64,000 nucleotides of DNA from Halichondria panicea (Eukaryota > Porifera > Demospongiae > Suberitida > Halichondriidae): assembly GCF_963675165.1 (NCBI RefSeq), contig NC_087377.1, forward strand, positions 14,938,198-15,002,197. Direction: 5' to 3'. The position numbers were made by a program, and so were the translations under genes. A model generated the notes under the pieces. It was not told where the DNA came from. It worked only from the letters and a program-made list of their open reading frames with translations, and did no database searches. Numbering within the stretch: position 1 is the first letter of the stretch; every line of letters starts with the position of its first letter. Positions 55,200 through 64,000 of this stretch are shown here, piece after piece.

Positions 55200-55819
55200 C
55201 CTTTCAACTTTAAAGTTTCGCTAGAAACTTGTATTGTATGTGCGCATGTCAATTGATATATAATGCTGGAATACAGAAAACAGTGTGAGACAATACTGGA
55301 TGAATAAGTGACGCAAATTACATGATAACACGCATGAAAACATGGTCCGAAGAGGTTAAATACAGAAAACATGTTCTGGCATAATAAATGAAAGTGTGTT
55401 TACAGAGTTATGAGTTATGAGCAACACTTAGCGCTTCCCAAAACCTCCATGGTTCTTGAGGCCATACAGCATTTTTCTTTGAAAAGAGCTGTCTGGTTGT
55501 GGTACTGTGTTGGTAGTGTAAGGTGGAGTGCACAGGTTGATGATGTGGGGAACATTCCTTTTGGGCAGAATGCGAGTACAGGCGACAAGTCTAACCCCAA
55601 TGGAGGCACTGACTCTGCCCCAGTGAAGAAAGCCAGCTCAAAGTGACGACATCACTTCCTGCATAAACACAAATACCAAGGATAAAAGAAGAGAGGGCAT
55701 GCAACTTGGGAAACATCAGAATTCATAATACGACTGGCCCTCTTGGAGCTTCACTTCTGTCTTGATCTTTAATAGCTAGCTATAGATACGTAATACGTAA
55801 GTAGTCGAGTTCCGGTCTA
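55200..55819. other. Stretch without a convincing gene
   Basis: A 78-codon open frame at 55410-55646 has no recognisable domain, splice signals or conserved composition, so I do not call it a gene. Confidence 0.45.
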
Positions 55820-56150
55820 GTCTAAGGCCATGCAAAGTCAATTTGTAGTTTCTCAGGCCCTCGCGCTTGGAAATTGGCAGCTTTACAAAAAAGTTAAATA
55901 TCACGTGACCTCAAATTAAAGGCACTAAAAGAAAAGAAAAGGATAAATTTGTATGGTTTTTTGGTCATGAATATAATTATGACTAAAATTAATAAGTAAA
56001 AATTATGCACTTCCGCTTATTGAGGAAGTTAGGGGTGTGTTTTCAATTAAAATTCTATGAATATCATTATTATTAAATGCCTCAATCCGCTTGCTATTTT
56101 AGGAATAATATATAGCCTGAGAAACTACAAATTGACTTTGCTTGGCCTAA
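55820..56150. mobile_element. Small foldback element
   Basis: The left arm (AAAGTCAATTTGTAGTTTCT near 55836) recurs inverted near 56116-56142 (GAAACTACAAATTGACTTTG). The ends GGCCATGC and the inverse of GGCCAAGC have TA just outside, which suggests a Tc1/mariner-type MITE. Exact ends are uncertain. Confidence 0.55.
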
Positions 56151-56214
56151 TATAGTGTCAAGGTGAAGGTTAGGAGCTCAGGTCAAGGGTCAAGCATAGA
56201 GGCGGCATGGCAAA

Positions 56215-56330
56215 GCGACAAACCGATTGGAAATGATCGATGAACCGATTGGTGTGATCGACAAACCGATTGGAAATGATCGATGAACCGATTGGTGACA
56301 ATGGTGTGATTGACAAACCGATTGGAAACA
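56215..56330. repeat. Reverse-orientation array of the 17-bp motif
   Basis: Variants of GATCGACAAACCGATTGG and GATCGATGAACCGATTGG recur about five times. They are inverted with respect to the 50718 array. Confidence 0.8.
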
Positions 56331-56339
56331 GGGGCGTTT

Positions 56340-57119
56340 CTAGAGATTGAAGCAGGAGGGTGCTCAAAAGTACAGAAAAAAAAATGAAGCCGCGCGCATA
56401 GCGCGCGCGATTTTACGCCCCCGCATTTATTGCGGCATATCTTTCATACATCCAGCTCCTCCCCCATGCAGCCTTGCAGCAAAAAAGTACAGCACACTGC
56501 CCAAGAAAAGAGCGGCTCCTACTATTCTCCTCTAGAGCTTCTCTCTTCCATTCTAGTTCTGTTACTATGTTACTAGTCAAAGCATCTAGCTACAATAATT
56601 TTTCTGTGTATCTTCTTGTAAATGACAATATAATGTATAATGTTGTAGTTTGTAGCCCAGAGTAATCTATAGTACCGGTACTATAGCTCATAGTTCCCTG
56701 CTAAATACACTCAAATGGGATCTAATGCATGCATAGCGTGATAATAAGACGTAATTATGAGTCAGTCATCTTGTAGGATCTCCATGCACTATTCTTCTGG
56801 GGTACATCCTAGCAAACTGGTCAATCACAATGGGGATGTCCAGTCATTCTAGTGTTAGTCATTGCTTCTCAGTATCTCTCAGTGGAGCAAGAGGTGACTG
56901 AGATAGTGCAGAGGATCTATTATGCATGCAATTAGCATTACATAACAACATTGGAATGGCAATACTGATTGCACATGCTCAATTGGGCGTGGTCATGACT
57001 TGTAATCGTTGTGTCAATGAGATAGAGCTGCACAGTTAGCTAGCTAGCTACTGAGTGATACGATTAGTTTCATGGTTGTCTGGGAGGACAGGGGGGTGCT
57101 CAAGCCCCCAAAGCCCCCC
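56340..57119. other. Stretch without a supportable gene
   Basis: Includes a CG-rich palindromic spot (GCCGCGCGCATAGCGCGCGC near 56388) and decayed transposon-like sequence. Confidence 0.45.
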
Positions 57120-57245
57120 ATTGTACACGCCACTGGGAAATGATCGATGAACAGATTGGTGTGATCGACAAACCGATTGGCAATGATTGATGATTGACCT
57201 GCCATCCCCATTCTGTCATGCCTGAGTGGCGCTCCATATAAGCAG
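57120..57245. repeat. Inverted copy of the 50668-50800 repeat unit
   Basis: Read on the minus strand from 57245, it gives GCTTATATGGAGCGCCACTC and then copies of the AATCGGTTTGTCGATCA motif, the same order as at 50668-50800 on the plus strand. Confidence 0.75.
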
Positions 57246-57967
57246 AGATTGAAGAGAGAGGGATATGAAACTTGATGACGTGTACATACAATCTGTGTTG
57301 CCCAAAATGGGCGTGGCACATTGTCTCTTTACTGCAAGTTCTATGTAAAATCATGTAAAATACTTTGTGGGACTGTATCTCTGGACTTGCTGCTACATAT
57401 AGAACAAAGTTGATATTAAATGCAAGAGTGGACCTTTGGGAAGTGCAACAGCTCATCAACTAAGAGCCAAGAGACAGCTTGTTCGATCACTTCAACTTTT
57501 TTGACCTCTTGTACTTGTCCTGGAGCAAAATTTTGCAAAATTGTACACTAAAAATCAATTATACTTTCAGCATCAGAGCGATCTAGCCTTTGAGACAGGC
57601 ACAAGTACATAGAATACATAGCTAACATTAAAACTCATCACTGAACCATCTTATGAAAACCAACTTGCTTTCTGCTACAGTCCCACAAAGGCTAGTATAG
57701 CCAATAAACCAGGGAATCTGGCGTTCTGGATTTTATTGCCACCAAATATATTTTAAAACAATCTGTGGCTAGTCAATTATATGATAATAATTCTTCAAGT
57801 GAGTCATCCAGCTTCCCATGGGCCTGTTTTGTTTTATTTACAAATTAAACCGCCATTTTTATAGCAACACGGAGTGCCTAAACTTTTTACTCTGATTTAC
57901 ATTGAGCACATAAGCTCACGTGACTAGTTTCATATCCCCTTCTCTTCAATCTCTGATGAGTAAGCTA

Positions 57968-58608
57968 CAGAGTTTTTCAGGTTGCTTGCAAAAGTTGAAT
58001 TGTGGAAATTTGACTCGCGTGTGTTTTGCTCACGTGCCTCAGCCTTATAAGTCAAAATTAAAGTGGGCAGGGAGTACAGGCATTGTAGCTCGATTGTAGC
58101 TAGCTAGCTGAACAACACACATTCAAAGCTTTGTACTAGACTTTAAGTTGCTAGACCCTCAGAGAAGAAGTGAGTGGGATCTTAGATCTGTAGTGTAGTA
58201 TTACTTGCTGGAGAGCATAATTCACCAGCATACATACAATAATAATTGAATTGTGTGTATGCTGGAGAAATCCTATATGCTCTCCAATAATATATACTGC
58301 AATCCTAGAATCCTATAGGCTGGCTCCCAATTCTTCTGTTTTACTGCTGAGTTGAGTATTTTCTGGGGATCTGTCTTTAAAAAGTCTAGACGAACCTGTA
58401 TGAATTTGACAAAATATATTACAGTGTCAGATTATCACTCCCTTCATTTGTATGAACACTGAACAACTTCTAAAATTGTGCTGTTTTTTGCTATCATTTC
58501 TCTCCCCCACCCACTCTTATAAGCTAATTAAGGCTAAGGCACGTGAGCAAAACATCACGTGAGTTAAATTTCCACAATTAATTGTTGCAAAAACTCTGAA
58601 AAACTCTG
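57968..58608. mobile_element. Foldback element with TA target duplication
   Basis: Termini are CAGAGTTTTTCAG and the inverse CTGAAAAACTCTG, with TA outside both ends (57966-57967 and 58609-58610). Arms of about 85 bp pair imperfectly (GTGGAAATTTGACTC, TTTTGCTCACGTGCCT). An inner hairpin (TGCTGGAGAGCATA with TATGCTCTCCA) lies at about 58207-58288. No transposase. Tc1/mariner-like. Confidence 0.75.
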
Positions 58609-58610
58609 TA

Positions 58611-59029
58611 GCTAGCTAGTGAGCCAGCCAACAAACTATTCCATGTGGTGATCACTCAACTCCAAATAAAGATCACCATTAGGTCATTGAGATAAGAGCC
58701 ATGTGCTTCCAGAGATGTGCTTCAGCTAGCCATGTGCTTTTATAGAAAAGAAGTTGAACTTTTGTCTGGATGTAGGTACCTAGTACCTAGTTTGGAGAAA
58801 AATAGAGGTGCATTCAGGGCCACAAAAAATGCTGCAGATTTCAGGTGGGAAGATCGGATTTAGCTGTTGCTACAATACTGAATTATTCTCTTTTATGTCA
58901 GATGGTGGTGTTTCGAGCAATGACTATTTGTAGACACCAAAACGACTAGAAAGAGGAGGAAAAACATAGTGTGAGCCATGCAGTATGATGTTGATGTATT
59001 TTTAAACGTTTGTTTTTATAAATACGTAG
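58611..59029. other. Stretch without a supportable gene
   Basis: AT-rich sequence between two transposons. No coding or repeat structure seen. Confidence 0.5.
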
Positions 59030-59038
59030 TGTCTCCCC

Positions 59039-60100
59039 TAGCCTCGACTCCAGCCCCTTGAATAGTGGGCCTGGTATTTACTGTTGGCGCGTGGGTGGAC
59101 AATTAATTTATTATTTACCGTATTTTATCTCATTGAACGTTAAAACAGTATTTTATCTTATTGTGATAAAGAACAAAAAGGAGAGGCTACCTCTCTGTAT
59201 ATACTGTAGACAGAGACAGCTAAGTAAAACATCAGCTCTGTAGATTTATTCATTAACTTGAGGCTCGGATCGGATACACACTCAGGCGACAAGTTAATCT
59301 TAGTTAAACCTGTGGGTAAAAAATAAATGTGGATAAGTACAGTGGCTGTGACGTAACATAATGTGAGGACTACTTATTGATTTACACAATAGATTTACCA
59401 TTGAAAGCACTATCCATTAATACACACTCAAGCAACAAGTCCCTCGGATCGGATACACACAAGTCCCTCGGATTGTAAACACATTCAGGCCACACAGTTC
59501 TCGGACCAGATACCACGTACTTACTCTGTGACCAATTTTCGGCAAATGTCACAACAATACTGCCTTCCAGAGAGAATGGCACTGAACGTCGAACAGACAC
59601 ACCAACACTTTGAAGATGGCTTCACTCAGAGAAACAAGAGGAGAAATCACCATCACAACACTTCTTTCAGAGAGAGGTGCACTGGTCCTGTCAAGCTTCA
59701 CATCAATCAAGAAAGGGAGTGTCTGGAAAGCAGATGGACTTGCTCTGGGACTTGCCATAGCCTAGCCGGTCGGTACGGTACCCACATAAACACCAGCGTA
59801 CAGACACTTCAACGCCTCCAGCTGCTTGTCTTTCAAGACTAGACCTGGTTTTCCAACACAGGATAACACGTACGCGAGAGCAGAAGAGAAGGTAGCAGCC
59901 ATTACACAACTTGGACTAGATTTCTTTTTTCAATGACATCATTATAAATGAAACGGATATCAATGTTTTACAAACTAATGCGGAATAAGAATACTGATAA
60001 ATATACTGCAATTTACGATTACCCAGATTCTGGGTAATTCTGGCGCATGCGTAAACAGTGTATACAGGCCGTCTTTCTCAGCGGCTTGGAATCGAGGCTA
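59039..60100. mobile_element. Mutator-like element with 9-bp target duplication and captured gene fragment (Pack-MULE-like)
   Basis: The 1,062-bp element starts TAGCCTCGACTCCAGCCCC and ends with the inverse GGCTTGGAATCGAGGCTA. TGTCTCCCC flanks both ends perfectly (59030-59038 and 60101-60109). The terminal sequence matches the elements at 4368 and 54371. No transposase is seen. Instead the interior carries a RecQ-like helicase fragment on the minus strand and a short direct-repeat patch (AAGTCCCTCGGAT, GGATACACAC) near 59270-59480. Confidence 0.85.
59540..59902 (-). pseudogene. RecQ-like DNA helicase N-terminal fragment, broken
   Basis: From the ATG at 59902 the minus strand reads a RecQ-like order: LKDKQLEALKCLYAG (the Q-motif side), then VPTG followed by a stop where the Walker A loop should continue. 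After a frame change come GYGKSQSKSICF, VVMVISPLVSLSE (motif Ia-like), and after another shift LQSVGVSV. The three frames and the stop show it is not functional. It lies wholly inside the Mutator-like element. Confidence 0.7.
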
Positions 60101-60109
60101 TGTCTCCCC

Positions 60110-60687
60110 CATCTCTAGCTATAGCTCCTGTCCAGAAGTAACACCCTCGCTCGAAGAGTCTCTCAGGATAAGTTTTCTTTTTTTATGCCAATAGTACACT
60201 TATTAAGGTAGCTTCAGTGTTACGGATTCACTATAATTATTTCGGCACAAATTGTTTTCTTAGTCTAATTATTCGCATATAACTTAGGTAATTTCACAGT
60301 TTTGATTTTCTAATTAATGCTCTAAACACGAAAAATGTGTAACACACCAAATAATTTGTAAGAAATTGTTGTCCTAACCGTTGATTTCTCCCTTACAGTT
60401 GGATAGGGATCAATTGGATCTGGTCACCTATATACAAGCACTCATCACAGCCACAGGACCGTGCAGTGGGTATATACAGATCAAGATGTCTTCTCTGCCA
60501 ATTCCATATGGTATGCCTACTTTGACTCAACTCTTGTGTTTTGTATAATTTTCTGTCACGCATATAGATTTTGTGTTTATGATTATCAATGCAAACATTT
60601 TTGCGAAAAGAGAGGAGGGGGTGTACTGCATGCGTGCATGGTATTTTCAATGGGTTGGAAGTCATGTAACCTATATGTTTTATGCAC
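60110..60687. other. Stretch without a supportable gene
   Basis: AT-rich sequence. Short open frames on both strands lack any family signature. Confidence 0.5.
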
Positions 60688-60970
60688 ATGAAAGGTGGAA
60701 CCAACTGGTAGAATGTCTGCTACATGAAACATGATATATTGTCTTATAGATTTCATGTGCATGAAAGGTAAAACAATTGGTAGAATGTCTGCTGCATGAA
60801 ACATGATATTGTCTTATAGATTTCATGTGCATGAAAGGTAAAACAACTGGTAGAATGTCTGCTGCATGAAACATGATATTGTCTTAGAGATTTCATGTAC
60901 ATGAAAGGTGAAACAACTGGTAGAGTTTCTGCTGCATGAAACATGATATTGTGTAGGTGTTTCCTGTACA
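60688..60970. repeat. 70-73-bp tandem array
   Basis: Units with ATGAAAGGTAAAACAACTGG and GCATGAAACATGATATTGTC start at 60688, 60761, 60831 and 60901, followed by a decayed copy. Confidence 0.9.
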
Positions 60971-61239
60971 TGCATGGGATTTAGCCCTATCTTGTACCTG
61001 TCACACAGCATGAAATTCTATGTTTCTTGTAGGCAGAAAATGTAATTGAGACACTATGTGTCATCCACATTTCTTTTAAAACCCACAGAATGAAATGTCA
61101 TTTTTGGTCCAGTGCATGAAATAATCTGTAGGTTAGTTTGAGCAGGTGAGCCCCCTAGCCTCCCTGGTTCTTACGGCTATGTTAAAGGTACAGATAAAAT
61201 TCAACGTGTGTTTTGTGCTCTGCGCATGGTATGTATGAG

Positions 61240-61345
61240 TATAGATAAACGTTTATATGGTATAAGGTTTCCCTCTCCTGTTCCATGAAAACAAGCAAAG
61301 TTAATAAGGGGTTTTCTTAGAAGTATTGTGGACAATCATAATCAT
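61240..61345 (+). pseudogene. Possible 3' remnant of the GH38-like gene, second copy
   Basis: The segment with GTTAATAAGGGGTTTTCTTA and then ATTGTGGACAAT resembles the pseudogene tail at about 42275-42315 (GTTAATAAGGGGTTCTCGTT, ATTGTGAACAAT). Its position upstream of a second sushi-type receptor mirrors the first locus. Confidence 0.45.
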
Positions 61346-62021
61346 TAGTGAATAAAGGAAGTCAGGGCTTGTACAAATGTACTTTGTTTATATCACTTGT
61401 TAGGACTCAGGAAACCTTGTAGAAGCAACTACCTAGAATGAAGCTAATGAGGTGTGTATTATGCGGCAACGTGGTCATTACTATATACCTGTGCATTCTT
61501 ATTGGGCACCTTCCTGTGAGACTGAGTGACTGAGTGTTGTACACAATTTTATAGTGCTGATTGCTATCTTTTAAATCTGGGCTGCTGTAAATTGTATTGT
61601 GTACATCATCATGAACACCATGGAAGAGGAGTAAAGATCTATAGGTAAAGCCTGTAAACGATTAACTTCATGCATGTATGCATGCATGTGGTGCCCTAAA
61701 TTAACACAAGCACAAAATAGATCACACCGACTGGTACAGCCACAGCCTAACTCTGCTTTAGCCGTAGTCTGTAGCAAATTGTGATAATTAATAATTATTG
61801 ATCTCACAACCTTTTCTTTGGCATCATACTATCTAAAACATGCATTAATAGCTTTTATGGTTGGCTCCTTGGTCTTGTTTACTTTGATGGGCTCAAGAAA
61901 CCTTATACCCTTATTGGATGTGTTAGTGATTTGGAACAAAGTCACTCCTACCTACATAATAGCATATGGCTCGCATACCTTGCACAGGTGTATGTATGAA
62001 TTTAATGAGCTATTTAATGAG
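61346..62021. other. Decayed duplicate flank
   Basis: No intact gene. Phrases such as CAGGAAACCT (61419) recur at 62258, suggesting repeated decayed copies of a receptor 5' region. Confidence 0.4.
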
Positions 62022-62066
62022 CTACAGAATTGCTACTCTGGACCATGACATAATCACGATATAAAA
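62022..62066 (+). pseudogene. Relic first exon of an IgGFc-binding-type receptor
   Basis: ATGAGCTACAGAATTGCTAC matches the signal-peptide exon at 42734 (ATGAGCTACAGAATTGCTAT) and at 62484. The match fades after about 45 bp (GGACCATGACATAATCACG) and no following domain exon is present before 62484. Confidence 0.6.
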
Positions 62067-62483
62067 GTGTGCATTCGAACCATACCAATATCAAACCATA
62101 AAACATCAAAGCCAACCAATCTTGTTTTCGTGTGTGTGTGTGTGTGTGTTTCCCCACTTTGAACCAACTAATTGCATGGATACAAACATTTTCAAGCAGT
62201 TTCATCTTTATTGCTATCTAGTCAGACACATTCAGCTTGTACCATTAGCTAGGCCTCAGGAAACCTACACTCTAATGCAAGTACCTAAAATGAAGATGAA
62301 GTGTGTTATTGTCACTCCTACTTGTATTGAGTGACATGCCTCACATACCTTCCAGGAACTAGCTATCATTTATTATTGCATGTGGTAGACCTCTACAAGA
62401 AACTGTAATTTATAGCTCATCTAGTGAGTATTGTTTGTCTCACTGAATAGACAGTTAATCAGTAACTAGATCTAGCTGCTAAA

Positions 62484-63938
62484 ATGAGACACAGAATTGC
62501 TACTCTGATCCTGACAATAATCGTAATCACATTTGTTCACAAGAAAGCATCCTGCAATACCCAAATCACAGGTAGGACGAAAAACAAATAGGCCTTAAAT
62601 TTAAATTTGAATTGTCTATTGATCCTATAGATGTGACCCCATCAAGTGCTGGCAATAGATTTGTGGTCGGTTTCCCCATAAATTTTGCTCTTGCAGAACA
62701 GTTGTTCTTATTCATCACAAATCCAGAGTCAAGTGCTGTTAGCTTCACAATCACTCCAATTGATTTTAGCGGTAGTGTTTCAGCATCTTCTGCTACTGTA
62801 AACATCCCATCCAGTTTTGAAGTTGTATCTATTAATGAAAGGGACAAGGGGATCCTTGTTGAAGCTAACGGAAACATCAATGTGTATGGGCTGTCTTATG
62901 ATTCAGGTTCTGCAGATGCCTATTTAGCATTACCATGTACTGTAATGGCAGTGGATGAATACGAATATTATGGAATCTCCTATGGAACCTTTTGTAGTAT
63001 TATTTTGGTGGTGGCTTGTGAAAATGAAACTGTTATCAAATTCAATTCCTCAACAATAACACTCAATAGTATGGAAACCTATCAGATGGAAAGTAGTGAT
63101 AATGATCTCACAGGAACAAGAATAACAAGCTCCAAACCTTTGTCTGTATTTAGCGGACATGATTGTGCTAATATTCCTCAAGGTAACCAAGCTTGTGATC
63201 ACCTGGTTGAACAAGTGCCTCCGACTGTGACATGGGGCTCAAAATTCTTCGTAGCATCTCTTGAGGGTAGATCTTCTGGTGAACGTATTCGTGTTCTTAG
63301 TGCCCGAGCAGCAAGTGTAGCTGTGAATTGCAACACTAATGTATCAGTCAGTCAATTCCAGTTACAGAGTGGAGGGAGCTACCGAGAATTTGAAATACTT
63401 ATTAACAGTTTCTGTAGCATTGAATCCACTTCACCAGTACTGGTCGCACAGTATGCATATGGTGGTGCGAGTGATGGCGTGGGAGACCCATTCATGATGA
63501 TAATCCCTCCAATTGAGCAGTTTACAAATAACTATTTAGTCGAGAGTTTCACTAATTTCATATCCAACTATGTCACGGTGTATGTTTCTTCTGAGTTTTT
63601 TCAAACTGAACAGATATTATTAGACAATTCCATTGTTACTGGGTGGCAGAATGTTGTCTGTTCAAATGGAGAAGTTTGTGGCCACATAAGTAGAACAAAT
63701 GTGTCTACTGGAGCTCATTCTATCCGCCATCAAAACAGCTCAGCCGTTTTAGGTGTTTCAGTGTACGGATTCAACTCTCTTAACTCTCATGGTTACCCTG
63801 GAGGCATGAGGTTGTCTCCCATACAATGTAACTGTGGTCAAAATTCTATTTGTTTGAATAACATGGGACAGTTTAATTGTAGCTGCTTGATTGGATTTGG
63901 TGCTAAATTGACTGGAACTGATGGATTCACCTGTAATG
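62484..63938 (+). CDS. IgGFc-binding/EGF receptor paralogue, 5' part (runs off right edge)
   Basis: Exon 1 (62484-62571) encodes a signal peptide (TLILTIIVITFVHKK). Exon 2 (62631-63938) joins in phase 1 and stays open throughout, ending at a GTAAGT donor just before the window edge. Exon 2 is 1,308 bp against 1,320 in the first copy and is clearly paralogous: FVVGFPINF, KPLSVFSGHDCANIPQ, CDHLVEQVPPTVTWGSKFF and the EGF-like CNCGQNSICLNNMGQFNC. A distinct change is HSIRHQN where the first copy has RSVCHQN, which loses one cysteine. Downstream sushi exons are expected beyond the window. In total about 465 residues are visible. Confidence 0.85.
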
Positions 63939-64000
63939 GTAAGTTGAGTGTTTCTATAGTAATAGAAGAGGTCATGTCACTGTTTCTTTCTTTTCATTGC

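Noticed and set aside
55410-55646. 78-codon plus-strand open frame
   Set aside because: No family signature, splice context or composition distinct from the surrounding repeat-derived DNA.
59528-59842. 104-codon plus-strand frame inside the Mutator-like element
   Set aside because: The opposite strand encodes recognisable RecQ-like helicase motifs over the same bases, while this frame has no family signature.

Overview
The window looks like a piece of a demosponge-type metazoan nuclear genome. The DNA is AT-rich and the genes are densely packed, with many short GT-AG introns. The gene content is animal: a CARD-like death-fold protein, a rhodopsin-like seven-helix receptor, an IgGFc-binding/sushi receptor and the mitochondrial ATP synthase g subunit. 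Miniature DNA transposons are abundant. The species cannot be fixed from sequence alone. Exon boundaries below were read by eye from splice sites and reading-frame phase.

Layout. (1) 1-2148, plus: the last three exons of an ARM/HEAT-like protein whose start lies off the left edge. (2) 2386-39222, minus: one 38-exon gene fills more than half the window. All 37 junctions keep phase, from a signal peptide to a stop, giving about 5,791 residues. The protein has a roughly 3,560-residue extracellular part made mostly of GCC2/GCC3 (ephrin-receptor-like) cysteine repeats, then one membrane helix, then a roughly 2,200-residue cytoplasmic part. The cytoplasmic part holds a P-[IV]-x-G repeat region, long coiled coils and a compact C-terminal domain. 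I do not recognise a named homologue, and this is the strongest candidate for an undescribed system. (3) Three plus-strand loci lie inside introns of that gene: a CARD-like protein (6073-7272), a degenerate GIMAP/AIG1-like GTPase followed by two membrane ORFs joined by ATGA overlaps (9547-11304), and a 7TM receptor (22124-23089). (4) 39223-39426 is a 204-bp divergent promoter shared with ATP5MG (39427-40059, plus).

(5) 40329-42360 is a decayed GH38-like (DUF5054-type) gene. (6) 42731-48805 encodes a membrane receptor with a signal peptide, an IgGFc-binding-type domain, an EGF-like module, 14 sushi exons and a transmembrane exon. Three of its sushi exons are fresh 251-bp tandem copies and one carries an in-frame stop. 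A paralogue starts at 62484 and runs off the right edge, with a relic first exon at about 62022. (7) 48806-62000 is repeat territory. It holds tandem arrays, a broken CR1/Jockey-like LINE nested in an inverted repeat, and several foldback elements. Four elements in the window have 9-bp target-site duplications typical of Mutator-like elements, and one of these (59039-60100) carries a broken RecQ-like helicase fragment, like a Pack-MULE.

The two receptor loci and the CARD and GTPase genes belong to classes often linked to recognition and innate immunity in sponges. That link is inference from family membership, not something the sequence proves.
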